Shown here: positions 55,833 through 64,000 of the stretch, piece by piece
Layout: the number at the start of each line of letters is the position of its first letter
Numbering within the stretch: the stretch's first letter is position 1
Source: Trichlorobacter ammonificans
GTDB taxonomy: Bacteria > Desulfobacterota > Desulfuromonadia > Geobacterales > Pseudopelobacteraceae
DNA length: 64,000 bases
Assembly: GCF_933509905.1 (NCBI RefSeq)
Contig: NZ_OW150024.1
Location: 1,414,001 to 1,478,000, forward strand
Direction of reading: 5' to 3'
Made by a program: the position numbers and the translations under genes
The notes under the pieces: model-generated
Told to the model about the DNA's origin: nothing
What the model saw: only the letters and a program-made list of their open reading frames with translations
Database searches by the model: none

Positions 55833-56306
55833 CTACTTAAAATCTGCAATTCCTGAGAAAACGTAGTCCCGGGCGGCAGCATCCTTCAGGTGGCATTCAA
55901 AGCAGTTTTTCACCGGATCGAGGCCACTCGGTTTGCCGTGGGCGGTGTAGCCGGCATACAGCCAGCCGCCGGTGGATTTGTACCGTGCGTTCTTCTGCAT
56001 CAACACCACCATGTTCTTTGATCCTTCAACAGGGCCGGTCGGTGTGTCCTTAATAGTAAAGTGTTCTATAACGATCCGGCTTCCCTCCGGAAATTTATTG
56101 CCGGCCCGGTAGCCCTTCATGGCTTTGGCGTCGGCATAGATGTAATGGATGCCATAAAAGAGGGACTTTTTGTCGTTATCAACCTTGCGGACCGATTTCT
56201 GCCAGTTCAGATACCCTTTGGGCAGGGGAGGGGTGCCGGCCGCCTGCACGGTGACGGTCGACATGAGCAGCAGGCAGGCAAACAGGGACAACAGTTTCAT
56301 GGCCAT
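55833..56306 (-). CDS. Cytochrome P460 family periplasmic protein
   Basis: The 157-residue protein has a signal peptide (cleavage after VQAAG, about residue 23) and a single heme motif CFECH near residue 136, plus YLNWQKSVRKVDNDKK at the mature N-terminus, as in cytochrome P460 / cytochrome c'-beta proteins. The heme could bind NO or be redox-active. Two in-frame ATGs (56306, 56300) share one gaggag site. It is the only clearly secreted soluble protein in the island. Confidence 0.87.
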   Translation of the reverse strand: MAMKLLSLFACLLLMSTVTVQAAGTPPLPKGYLNWQKSVRKVDNDKKSLFYGIHYIYADAKAMKGYRAGNKFPEGSRIVIEHFTIKDTPTGPVEGSKNMVVLMQKNARYKSTGGWLYAGYTAHGKPSGLDPVKNCFECHLKDAAARDYVFSGIADFK

Positions 56307-56339
56307 GATCTCCTCGTGACAGTTAGATGGGATTGGATA

Positions 56340-57644
56340 CTAGCAACAGATTCCGGCATTGTCACCAGGATTGAGCGGACAGGAAGGTTGAGCTGAGGAA
56401 CCCTCTGCGGGATCGTTGCCCGCCAGCGGCAGATGAATGGTGACCGTTGTTCCCTCCTGCACCCGGGAAGCGATGGTGACAGTCCCGCCATGCTGCCTGA
56501 CAACACCGTAGACCAGGGAGAGTCCCAGTCCACTGCCTTTGCCCACCCCCTTGGTGGTAAAAAAGGGGTCAAACACTTTGGGCAGAATATCGGGGGTAAT
56601 ACCGCAGCCGGTGTCAACCACACGCAGTCGTGCGTAGGGAATGGCGGGAGTCAGCCCCAGTGATGCGGCCGTCAGCTCGTCGAGCACCACCCGGTCGGTG
56701 CTGATGGTCAGTTCTCCCCCTTCCGGCATTGCATCGCGGGCATTGACCGTGAGATTGATCAGAATCTGTTCGATGACTCCCCGGCCAAGATTCACTGCCA
56801 GCGGCCGGTCCTGCAGGTCGAAGCGTATGGTGACCTGCTTACCGGCCAATTGGTGGAGAAAAGCGTCGAAGCCTTCCACTTGATCGCCAAGGCAGACCCG
56901 TTCCGGGGCCGTCTCCTTTTGTCGACTGAAAGCCAGCAGCTTGCCGGTAAGTTTCGAGGCGCGCAGCGCGGCATCGACGACGGCCGTCAACTGCTCATGG
57001 GCGGGGGTCGCGGGGGGGGTCTGCAGCAGCAGCATGCCGCCGTATCCCAGGATGATACTGAGAATGTTGTTGAAGTCATGGGCCACGCCGCCGGCCAGGA
57101 TACCGATGGACTCCATTTTCTGGGAATGCCGGAGCCGTTCTTCCAGCATTTTCTGGTCGTGGATATCGTAACAGGAGCCCAGGTAACCGGAGAAGGCACC
57201 ATCCGGGGAAAAGAGCGGTGCACCGTGATCCCGGATAGTCCGGTACTCGCCATCGTGACGACGCAGGCGATATTCCATCACAAACGGCTGACGGCGGGTA
57301 AAGGCGGCCAGATAGGTGTCCTGGCAACGCTGAACGTCGTCGGGATGCACCCCTTCTATCCAGCCGTTATCAAGCTCTTGGCGAAGTGTCCGACCGGTGA
57401 AGGTGAGCCAGGTGGTGTTGAAGTAGTCACAGTGTGCGGCATTGTTCGCCCGCCAGATCAGGGCGGGAAAATTTTCCAGCAGGGTCAGGTAATAATCGCG
57501 GGTTTTGCGAAGCTCGTCCGCCTGGAGACGCATGATCGTTTCGGCCCGCACTTTTTCGCGTTGCAGTGCCTCTTCGAGGTGTTTGATCCGGAGCAGCAGC
57601 GTGTGCCGCTCCGGTTGCCGTTGAAGGGGGGAAGGAGTCATCAC
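56340..57644 (-). CDS. PAS sensor histidine kinase
   Basis: The 434-residue soluble kinase has an N-terminal coiled coil, one PAS domain (about 60-165, with GRTLRQELDNGWIEGVHPDD), HisKA of the AHDFNN type (GILAGGVAHDFNNILSIIL, acceptor His about residue 193) and a HATPase domain (NLTVNARDAMPEGG, DTGCGI, GSGLGLSLVYG). It starts 16 bases after the response-regulator gene, which is its likely partner. Confidence 0.9.
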   Translation of the reverse strand: MMTPSPLQRQPERHTLLLRIKHLEEALQREKVRAETIMRLQADELRKTRDYYLTLLENFPALIWRANNAAHCDYFNTTWLTFTGRTLRQELDNGWIEGVHPDDVQRCQDTYLAAFTRRQPFVMEYRLRRHDGEYRTIRDHGAPLFSPDGAFSGYLGSCYDIHDQKMLEERLRHSQKMESIGILAGGVAHDFNNILSIILGYGGMLLLQTPPATPAHEQLTAVVDAALRASKLTGKLLAFSRQKETAPERVCLGDQVEGFDAFLHQLAGKQVTIRFDLQDRPLAVNLGRGVIEQILINLTVNARDAMPEGGELTISTDRVVLDELTAASLGLTPAIPYARLRVVDTGCGITPDILPKVFDPFFTTKGVGKGSGLGLSLVYGVVRQHGGTVTIASRVQEGTTVTIHLPLAGNDPAEGSSAQPSCPLNPGDNAGICC

Positions 57645-57660
57645 GGCCTCCTGGGCATGC

Positions 57661-58176
57661 TCATGGTGTCCCGGTAAGAGTTCTGATGCGCTGCAACTCC
57701 TCGAACTGCTCCTGTACGAGACGGTTCAGACCGATAACCCGCTCCTCAAGCTGCAGCTGATACTGCCGCTCCAGACGTTGGTGTTTCAGATACCCGAGCG
57801 CCTTGGTGATACTCCACTGGAGTTGCGGGAGATCAATTGGTTTCAGCAGAATGTCGAATGCATGGTTCCTGAGCCCTTCGACAACCTGTTCGAAATCGGC
57901 GTAACCGGTCATCAGCAGAACCGGCAGATTGAGAGAAAGATGGCGAATACCGGTTAAAAGCCGTATGCCATCCATTTCCGGCATACGGATGTCGGTAATG
58001 ACCAGGTCAATCGTGTCATGTTCCTGGCTCAAAAACTCAAACGCTTCCATGGGAGAGACGCAGGCCGTGACCCGGTAGCCGCAGGACTCAAGGAATGTCG
58101 TCAGCATTTTCAGTACCGCGGGCTCGTCATCCACCACCATGATACGTGTCGCGGCTGTCGCATCGTTCTGGGGCAT
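57661..58176 (-). CDS. Response regulator with C-terminal coiled coil
   Basis: The 171-residue protein has a receiver (VDDEP; phospho-acceptor in VITDIRMPEMDG; KPIDLP) followed by a helical stretch of about 40 residues and no DNA-binding or enzymatic domain. The ATG at 58176 has an aaggtga site. It pairs with the PAS kinase 16 bases downstream. Confidence 0.88.
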   Translation of the reverse strand: MPQNDATAATRIMVVDDEPAVLKMLTTFLESCGYRVTACVSPMEAFEFLSQEHDTIDLVITDIRMPEMDGIRLLTGIRHLSLNLPVLLMTGYADFEQVVEGLRNHAFDILLKPIDLPQLQWSITKALGYLKHQRLERQYQLQLEERVIGLNRLVQEQFEELQRIRTLTGTP

Positions 58177-58237
58177 GGTTTCGTTCACCTTTTTACGAGC
58201 TGAAAACTGTGAAGCGTGCATAACAGCGCACCAATGA

Positions 58238-59878
58238 CTACAATTTGAACTGCCCCACCAGCCGTTGCAGCTCTTCAGCCTGGCGGGAGACGTTGTCCGC
58301 CGCCAGGGCCGTTTCGCTGATCCCCTGGCTGTTCTGGTGTGCCAAGTCACTCAAGTTCAGCACGTTTCGGCTGATTTCGCGGGTAGTGCCGGTTTGCTCT
58401 TCGGCTGCGGTGGCGATCTGGCTGATTTGTTCGCTGACCATCTGTACCTGGGAGAGGATGGCCTGCAGTGACGTCTCCAGTTGAGCTGCTTCGGCCGCCC
58501 CCTGCTCGGTCCCCTTGACGCCTTCTTCCATGGACCTGATCGCACGTCCCGTTTCCTGCTGGATACTGCGGATCATGTCGCTGATTTCCTTGGTGGCTCT
58601 GGTGGTCCGCTCGGCCAGTGCCCGCACCTCATCGGCAACAACGGCGAACCCTCTGCCCTGCTCACCGGCGCGGGCCGCTTCGATAGCGGCATTCAGAGCC
58701 AACAGGTTCGTCTGATCGGCAATGTCTTCAATGGTGGCGACGATGGCGCCGATCTGATCCGAGCGTTCCCCCAGGGAGGCAACCATGAGGGCGTTTTTTC
58801 TGGTTTCCTCACCCCGTTCGCGGATACCGCCGACCGTATGGGTCACGACCTCGAACCCCTGCCGGGTGGTATCCGCCGCTTGTTGGGCGCCATCGGCCGC
58901 AAGGTGGCAGTTGCCCGCAATATCGTTACTGGTTGCGGCCATTTCCTCACCAGCCGTTGCCAGGTTGGTGGATTGTGAGGAGAGAGTGTTGATACTGTCC
59001 ATCATTTGACGTGAAGTTGCCTGCAACTGGGTTGAGGCCGAGGCGAGTTGCAGGGCTGAAGCGGAAACCTGAGCTATGACGCCGTGCAACTTGGTGATGA
59101 AGACATTGAACCATTCGCTGAGTTCGCCTATTTCATTTTTGCCGTGGACCGGCAGTTTTCTGGTCAAATCTCCTTCACCCTGGGCGATATCCCGGATCGA
59201 ATCGACTACCTCACGCACCGGACCGGTTACCGAGCGCGCTACCACGGTAGCCAGCAGAAACGATACCAGCAGGATAAACACCAGAGCACCGCCGATGCGG
59301 ATACGAATTTTCTGCATGGCGGCATTGACATCGTCAATGTAGATACCTGTGCCGACGATCCACCCCCAGGGACGGAACAACTCCACATAGGACAGCTTCG
59401 GTACTGGTTGTTCATTTCCAGCCTTTGGCCACGCATAACCGACATATCCTTTTCCCTTCTCCCGGCAGACGTTGACCATTTCAACGAATAGGGCCGTACC
59501 GTTGGGATCCTTGCTGGTGGAAAGGTCTGTTCCGTTCAGTTCGGGCTTGAGGGGGTGCATAACCATTTTCGGAGTAAGATCGTTGATCCAGAGATAGTTG
59601 CCACCATCTTCGTAGCGGATGGTACTGATCTGCTCAAGAGCGGTTTTCTGGGCTTCTGCAAGTGTCAGTGTCCCGTCATCCACCTGCTTTTGGAAGGCGG
59701 CCAGCATACTGGTTGCCTGCTGAACCAGGTTGGCGGTGGCGTATTTCTTTTCAACCATGACCAACTCACGTATGTACGGTACCAGCAGCACGTAGGCGAC
59801 CAGCACCAGTCCCAGCCAGGTTATGAGCGAAAGCCCCATGATCTTTCCGAAAATCCCCAAGTCACGATACGTCTTCAT
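58238..59878 (-). CDS. Methyl-accepting chemotaxis protein with single-Cache sensor
   Basis: The 546-residue protein has TM1 at about 12-34, a periplasmic sCache_2-type sensor ([41 protein letters not shown]), TM2 at about 190-212, HAMP, and a signalling domain with [20 protein letters not shown]. Such Cache domains often bind small carboxylates. Unlike receptors A, B and C it has no repeats and ends [12 protein letters not shown] without a CheR tether. Confidence 0.93.
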   Translation of the reverse strand: MKTYRDLGIFGKIMGLSLITWLGLVLVAYVLLVPYIRELVMVEKKYATANLVQQATSMLAAFQKQVDDGTLTLAEAQKTALEQISTIRYEDGGNYLWINDLTPKMVMHPLKPELNGTDLSTSKDPNGTALFVEMVNVCREKGKGYVGYAWPKAGNEQPVPKLSYVELFRPWGWIVGTGIYIDDVNAAMQKIRIRIGGALVFILLVSFLLATVVARSVTGPVREVVDSIRDIAQGEGDLTRKLPVHGKNEIGELSEWFNVFITKLHGVIAQVSASALQLASASTQLQATSRQMMDSINTLSSQSTNLATAGEEMAATSNDIAGNCHLAADGAQQAADTTRQGFEVVTHTVGGIRERGEETRKNALMVASLGERSDQIGAIVATIEDIADQTNLLALNAAIEAARAGEQGRGFAVVADEVRALAERTTRATKEISDMIRSIQQETGRAIRSMEEGVKGTEQGAAEAAQLETSLQAILSQVQMVSEQISQIATAAEEQTGTTREISRNVLNLSDLAHQNSQGISETALAADNVSRQAEELQRLVGQFKL

Positions 59879-59918
59879 TGGTGCGTGTTTCTCCTTCTGT
59901 GGTAGTCATGAAAAGTTC

Positions 59919-59957
59919 CGAAGCATGACACCCGGTGCGTCGTGATGTCATGCTTCG
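59919..59957 (-). terminator. Stem-loop after receptor C
   Basis: A perfect 12-bp stem, CGAAGCATGACA (59919-59930) with TGTCATGCTTCG (59946-59957), and 15-base loop lie in the gap between receptor C and the Cache receptor. On the minus strand it is followed by GAACTTTTC, so it may act as a terminator. Confidence 0.55.
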
Positions 59958-59976
59958 AACGTGTACGGCATATGAG

Positions 59977-60005
59977 TGATGTCAGAATTTATGATGTCAG
60001 AATTT
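59977..60005. repeat. 14-bp direct duplication at the end of receptor C
   Basis: TGATGTCAGAATTT occurs at 59977-59990 and again at 59992-60005. The second copy contains the receptor stop codon; the first repeats the last coding bases and stop just beyond it. Confidence 0.85.
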
Positions 60006-62072
60006 TTCGAATTCGTCATCCAGGTGGTCTTTTGCTGTGCTTCCCAGGTCGATCTGCACGCCGCCTCCTGTTTTGGAGGGTTTGGCCGCGGTGTGTGCCG
60101 GCGGCAGCGACCGTTTCGATACCGCAGGTGCCGACCGGTGGGGAAGGGCACGCTGCATGCCGTGAGTGTCCAACTGGAAGAAGGAGATGGTGGCCTTCAA
60201 CTGCTCGGCCTGGCTGGTCAGCTCTTCCGTGGTGGAAGCCATCTCTTCCGCTGCCGAGGCATTCTGCTGGATCACCTGATCCAGTTGCTGGATCGCCTTG
60301 TTGATCTGGTCGGCACCGGCATCCTGCTCCTTGCTGGAGGCGCTGATCTCCTGCACCAGTTCGGCAGTACGCTGGATGTCCGGCAAGATGGCGGTCAGCA
60401 TCTGACCGGCAGCCTCGGCAACCTGAACGCTTCTGCCCGACAGTTCGGATATCTCGCCGGCTGCGGTCTGGCTTCTTTCCGCAAGCTTTCTCACTTCGCT
60501 GGCAACCACCGCAAATCCCTTGCCGTGCTCGCCGGCTCTCGCCGCCTCAATGGCGGCGTTCAAGGCCAGAAGGTTGGTCTGGCGGGCAATCTCTTCAATG
60601 ATGCTGATCTTGGTGGCAATCTCCTTCATGGCAGCCACCGTCTCCTGAACCGCCTTGCCGCCCTCGCGGGCATCGGCAGCGGACTTGTTGGAGATCTTCT
60701 CGGTCTGGGAGGCGTTGTCGGCGTTCTGCTTGATGCTGGAGGACATCTCCTCCATGGAGCTTGAGACCTCTTCGGCGCTTGCCGCCTGCTCGGTTGCTCC
60801 CTGGGATAGGGACTGGGCGGTTGCCGCCAGCTCCTTCCCGCCGGTGGCAACGTCGTCGGCAGCAGCCTGGACTTCACGCACCACCTCTTTCAACTTGTCC
60901 ACCATGTTCTGCAACGATTCCATCAGCTCATCCTGCTCGCTGCGCTTCTTCAGCTCAACCATCAGGTTGCCCTGGGCAACCAGCTTGGCGTTGGCAGTGA
61001 TGGAGTTGGTGGCTTCGATCAGCACGTTCAGGTTGTTCTTGATGGCGTTGAAGTCGCCGTTGTAGCTGTCCGTAATGACTTTGGGCATGTCACCCTTGGA
61101 GATGCGCTCCACGTACTCGGCAGCCACGTTCAAGGGACCAATCACCGCATCCAGGGTGTCGTTGACACCCTGGACGATCTTGCGGAAATCCCCCTGGTGC
61201 TTGGAAGCATCGGCACGGGTGGCAAGTTTGCCGTCAACTGCTGCCTTGGAGAGCAGGTTGGCGTCGGATACCAGGCTGTTCACCGCATCAATGCAGGTGT
61301 TCAGGTTGTTCTTGATGGTGTTGAAGTCACCGTTGTAGCTGTCGCTGATTTTGGCGGGAATATCGCCTTTTGATATCTTGTCAACATAGTCTGCAGCCAC
61401 ATTCAGGGGGCCGATGACGGCATCCAGGGTGTCGTTGACCCCGGATACGATCCTGCGGAAATCCCCCTGGTGCTTGGTGGCATCGGCACGGGTGGCAAGT
61501 TTGCCCTCAACCGCCGCCTGGGAGAGCAGGTTGGCATCGGCAACCAGGGCGTTGACGGCGTCAATACACTGGTTGAGGTTGTTCTTGATCTCGTTGAAGT
61601 CGCCGTTGTAGCTGTCGGTGATCCTCGGCGGAATGTCACCCTTGGAAATGCGGTCCACGTACTCGGCAGCCACGTTCAAGGGACCAATCACCGCATCCAG
61701 GGTGTCGTTGACCCCGGACACGATCCTGCGGAAATCCCCCTGGTGCTTGGTGGCATCGGCACGGGTGGCAAGTTTGCCCTCAACCGCCGCCTGGGAGAGC
61801 AGGTTGGCATCGGCAACCAGGGCGTTGACGGCGTCAATACACTGGTTGAGGTTGTTCTTGATTTCGTTGAAGTCGCCGTTGTAGCTGTCGGTGATCCTCG
61901 GCGGAATGTCGCCCTTGGAAATGCGGTCCACGTACTCGGCAGCCACGTTCAGGGGACCAATCACCGCGTCCAGGGTGTCGTTGACACCCACCACGATCTT
62001 CTGGAAATCACCCTGGTGCTGGGAGGCATCGGCACGGGTGGCAAGCTTGCCCGCAATGGCAGCGTCGGATAA
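59997..62072 (-). repeat. Long direct repeat, copy C (receptor chassis)
   Basis: About 2.08 kb aligned without gaps to copies A and B. By eye there are about seven base differences between 59997 and 60867, none seen over the next 1.2 kb relative to copy B, then loss of identity beyond about 62068. Confidence 0.88.
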
Positions 62073-62888
62073 CATGCCGGCATCCCTGGTCAGGGCCTTG
62101 ATCGCCTCCACCATGTTGGCCATGGAGGCCATCACGCTGGTGGTATCGCCGCTTTGCAGGCTGATCTCGCGGGACAGGTCGCCACGACCCACCAGGTTGG
62201 CGATTTCCCCCACCTCTTTGGGATCGCCGCCAAGCTGCTTGCCGACGATGGCAGCTATGAAGAAGCCGAGACCGATAGAAAGCACCACCCCGATAGTCAG
62301 ACAGATGGCCATAAGTGTGGTGGCCTGCTTGGCGGTTGCTGCGTTTTCAGCTGCAACCAGTCTCCCTTGCTTTAGTTTCGACTCAACCAGCTTTTCAATG
62401 GCATTCTGCTCGTCACGGGAGGCTTTGCCCGCTTCACCATGCAGGAGCGCCAGGGCCTCAGTATTTTTGTTTTCCATGGCCAGCGCCACGACCTTGTCAA
62501 GTAAGGGGCCATAGGCAGCTTTGGCCCGCTTGAATTCTTCAAACAGTTTCCGGCCTTCGTCCGTTAAAATAGTCTTTTCAAACTCCGCTGCCTCTTTGTC
62601 AATGGTTTCACGCAGCTCTTTGATGCGCCCCTGAAATCGCTTGTTATCTTCAGCGCTGGTGGCGGTAATGATGTCGCGGGCATTTACGCGCAAGCGTTGA
62701 AACGCGGTTGCGACCTCACTGATGTTGCCCAAGGGAACGGTAACTTTTTCATAGAGTGTTTTGTCCGCTTTTTCGATCTTGTTGATATCGTAAATGCCGA
62801 CGCCGCCGATAATGCCGGCAACAATGGCAACCAGCATGAAACCGGTGAGCAGTTTTGCCTTCAGGGTAAGATTGTAGAACCACTGCAT
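59997..62888 (-). CDS. Methyl-accepting chemotaxis protein with four-helix sensor and poly-HAMP (receptor C)
   Basis: The 963-residue protein has TM1 at about 11-31, a helical periplasmic sensor (about 35-190) of the 4HB type, TM2 at about 195-218, and its own HAMP ([20 protein letters not shown]) unlike those of A and B. The four 91-residue repeats (273-636), signalling domain and EFEKF tail are nearly identical to A and B. cheW lies 39 bases upstream in the same operon. Confidence 0.93.
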   Translation of the reverse strand: MQWFYNLTLKAKLLTGFMLVAIVAGIIGGVGIYDINKIEKADKTLYEKVTVPLGNISEVATAFQRLRVNARDIITATSAEDNKRFQGRIKELRETIDKEAAEFEKTILTDEGRKLFEEFKRAKAAYGPLLDKVVALAMENKNTEALALLHGEAGKASRDEQNAIEKLVESKLKQGRLVAAENAATAKQATTLMAICLTIGVVLSIGLGFFIAAIVGKQLGGDPKEVGEIANLVGRGDLSREISLQSGDTTSVMASMANMVEAIKALTRDAGMLSDAAIAGKLATRADASQHQGDFQKIVVGVNDTLDAVIGPLNVAAEYVDRISKGDIPPRITDSYNGDFNEIKNNLNQCIDAVNALVADANLLSQAAVEGKLATRADATKHQGDFRRIVSGVNDTLDAVIGPLNVAAEYVDRISKGDIPPRITDSYNGDFNEIKNNLNQCIDAVNALVADANLLSQAAVEGKLATRADATKHQGDFRRIVSGVNDTLDAVIGPLNVAADYVDKISKGDIPAKISDSYNGDFNTIKNNLNTCIDAVNSLVSDANLLSKAAVDGKLATRADASKHQGDFRKIVQGVNDTLDAVIGPLNVAAEYVERISKGDMPKVITDSYNGDFNAIKNNLNVLIEATNSITANAKLVAQGNLMVELKKRSEQDELMESLQNMVDKLKEVVREVQAAADDVATGGKELAATAQSLSQGATEQAASAEEVSSSMEEMSSSIKQNADNASQTEKISNKSAADAREGGKAVQETVAAMKEIATKISIIEEIARQTNLLALNAAIEAARAGEHGKGFAVVASEVRKLAERSQTAAGEISELSGRSVQVAEAAGQMLTAILPDIQRTAELVQEISASSKEQDAGADQINKAIQQLDQVIQQNASAAEEMASTTEELTSQAEQLKATISFFQLDTHGMQRALPHRSAPAVSKRSLPPAHTAAKPSKTGGGVQIDLGSTAKDHLDDEFEKF
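60981..62072 (-). repeat. Four tandem 273-bp repeats in receptor C
   Basis: Same 91-codon HAMP-like units as in receptors A and B, displaced by 19201 bases from A. Confidence 0.92.
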
Positions 62889-62927
62889 AAAAATACCTCC
62901 ACGATGAGTATGGTCTGTAAAAGCGTG

Positions 62928-63446
62928 TCAGGCGGTTTCGTCAGCTTCTGCCGCAGTGCCGCCGGTTTGCCGGATGACGCCGATGGTTTCGTCCCCGAAG
63001 ACCCGATCAATATCCAGCAGCATCAGGAATTGCTCGTTCCGTTTGCCCATCCCCTTGATGAAGTCGGTGTTCAGGCGCGATCCCAGGCGCGGTGCCGCCT
63101 CAACCTCGGTCGCCTCCAGCTCCAGCACTTCCCGGACCGAGTCGGCCAGCGCGCCGGCTACGACGGTGTCTCCCTCAACGTTGATCTCCAGCACGATGAC
63201 ACAGGTGTTGATGGTATGCTCCACGGCCGGCATTCCGAACAGCAAGCGCAGATCAACGACCGGCACCACACTGCCCCGCAGGTTGATCACGCCCCGCAGG
63301 TAGGCGGGGGTCTGCGGTATGCGGGTGGTTCCCTTGTATTCGAGAATTTCCCGCACCCTGGCAACATCCACCGCAAAGACCTCTTGATCCAACATGAACG
63401 ACAAGTATTGAGTCGCTTCCAGCACACCAGGGTCCGCCATATGCAC
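62928..63446 (-). CDS. cheW: Chemotaxis coupling protein CheW (second copy)
   Basis: The 172-residue CheW is paralogous to the one at 43819 ([55 protein letters not shown]). It begins the receptor C operon and ends with an alanine/acidic tail. The ATG at 63446 is preceded by caaggggg. Confidence 0.93.
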   Translation of the reverse strand: MHMADPGVLEATQYLSFMLDQEVFAVDVARVREILEYKGTTRIPQTPAYLRGVINLRGSVVPVVDLRLLFGMPAVEHTINTCVIVLEINVEGDTVVAGALADSVREVLELEATEVEAAPRLGSRLNTDFIKGMGKRNEQFLMLLDIDRVFGDETIGVIRQTGGTAAEADETA

Positions 63447-63481
63447 TTTTCCCCCTTGCCGTGAGTTTAATGCTCAGGAGT

Positions 63482-63498
63482 TTTCAATCCGTATGCCA
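63482..63498 (-). promoter_or_regulatory. Candidate sigma-54 promoter of cheW-receptor C
   Basis: On the minus strand TGGCAT-N5-TTGAAA (63498 to 63482) has the sigma-54 spacing, with GA instead of GC at -12. It lies about 36-52 bases before the ATG. Confidence 0.4.
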
Positions 63499-63577
63499 AT
63501 CTTGACAGAACGATATCGATACGGTCATAGCCTGGATCGACGGAAGTTTTTGGGGAGGTGAAGAAGTGTGCGGGGTG

Positions 63578-63592
63578 TGCCACGCTGTGGCA
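63578..63592. promoter_or_regulatory. Palindrome, possible activator site
   Basis: TGCCAC-GCT-GTGGCA, a perfect 6-bp inverted repeat with 3-base spacer, about 80 bases upstream of the sigma-54-like promoter and 56 bases from the sigma-54 activator gene. The geometry fits an upstream activating sequence. Confidence 0.4.
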
Positions 63593-63647
63593 AAGTGTGA
63601 CGCCTTTTATGTGTCATGGCACAGGTGTTTTGCGGGAAGGTGCTCGG

Positions 63648-64000
63648 TTACGGCTCCAGGTGGCGGTACAGGGTGCGGCGACTGATCCCCAGCAGGCGGG
63701 CTGCTTTGGCCTTGTTGCCGTTGCAGCGGCGGATCGCCTCGTGAATACTGAGGGGCGGAGCGGAAAGGGGGGGAGGTGTTGATGGTGGCCGGAAATGGAG
63801 CGGCTGGGGATGCAGCAGATCCTGGGGCAGGTCACAGAGGTCAATCCGTTCCGATCTGCAGAGAATGACGGCGTGTTCGACCACATGCTGCAGTTCCCGT
63901 ACGTTGCCGGGCCAGTGCCAGGAGCGGAACAGGTGCAGGGCCGCGTCCGAAATGCCGCTTACCGGCTTCGAAAAGGCAGCGGCATAGCGTTCAGTGAAGT
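63648..64000 (-). CDS. Sigma-54-dependent transcriptional activator, C-terminal part (cut by window end)
   Basis: The last 117 codons of a minus-strand gene whose start lies beyond base 64000. The frame reads into the end of the AAA+ domain (SWHWPGNVRELQHVVEHA, the conserved WPGNVREL) and a C-terminal Fis-type helix-turn-helix (RCNGNKAKAARLLGISRRTL). It should activate sigma-54 promoters; the adjacent receptor C operon is an obvious candidate target. Confidence 0.92.
   Translation of the reverse strand, partial: FTERYAAAFSKPVSGISDAALHLFRSWHWPGNVRELQHVVEHAVILCRSERIDLCDLPQDLLHPQPLHFRPPSTPPPLSAPPLSIHEAIRRCNGNKAKAARLLGISRRTLYRHLEP

Noticed and set aside
40796-62072. Long direct repeats as insertion sequences
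   Set aside because: No transposase, terminal inverted repeats or target duplications of IS type; the repeats are parts of receptor genes.
63615-63634. Plus-strand TGGCAC...TTTTGC as a sigma-54 promoter
   Set aside because: The distance between the GG and GC elements is two bases too long and it points into the 3' end of the convergent activator gene.

Overview
The window looks like chromosome from a Geobacter-type bacterium (order Geobacterales, Desulfuromonadota). This is inferred from GC-rich coding sequence, very dense two-component and chemosensory genes, c-type heme motifs (CxxCH) in a c-di-GMP enzyme and in a cytochrome P460 protein, and housekeeping genes of delta-proteobacterial type. 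No species can be named from the sequence alone. Almost all of it is coding: no gene-free gap exceeds about 210 bases. No insertion sequence, prophage or CRISPR array was seen.

Left part, bases 1-14.8 kb, mostly plus strand. The classical leuS-lptE-holA housekeeping operon is interrupted by a complete siaA-siaB-siaC-siaD module (PP2C phosphatase, anti-sigma-like kinase, STAS-like switch protein, diguanylate cyclase). It is followed by a heme-containing GGDEF/EAL protein, moaA, a MOSC protein, a cation diffusion facilitator, a NapH-like ferredoxin-type membrane protein, tRNA-Cys(GCA) and rnc. A minus-strand HDOD gene runs into the 3' end of rnc.

Middle part, 14.8-24.1 kb. A minus-strand operon serA-rph-rdgB-oppB-oppC ends in two hypothetical genes. 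A divergent trmL-yjbQ pair and kdsB-pyrG meet at a strong two-way terminator.

Right part, 24.1-63.5 kb. About 40 kb is read in one direction (minus strand) and forms one large chemosensory and c-di-GMP signalling island. It contains two CheA kinases, two CheW, CheR, CheB, CheD, a short CheR-like methyltransferase, numerous receiver proteins, several histidine kinases, an HD-GYP phosphodiesterase, an EAL/HDOD protein, two STAS proteins, a FapA-type protein, four transmembrane chemoreceptors and two MCP-like coiled-coil proteins. Three receptors share an almost identical C-terminal chassis of 2.1-2.25 kb with four tandem 91-residue HAMP-like repeats and an EFEKF tail, but carry different periplasmic sensors (one CZB-like zinc domain and two four-helix bundles). 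The two MCP-like proteins carry a CheZ-like DxxxQ motif. The window ends inside a sigma-54 activator gene, and sigma-54-like promoters precede at least two receptor operons.

Working model (inference): receptors built on a shared chassis feed the two CheA kinases. Single-domain receivers, STAS proteins and c-di-GMP enzymes carry the output. The SiaABCD module provides a second, serine/threonine-phosphorylation-gated c-di-GMP input.
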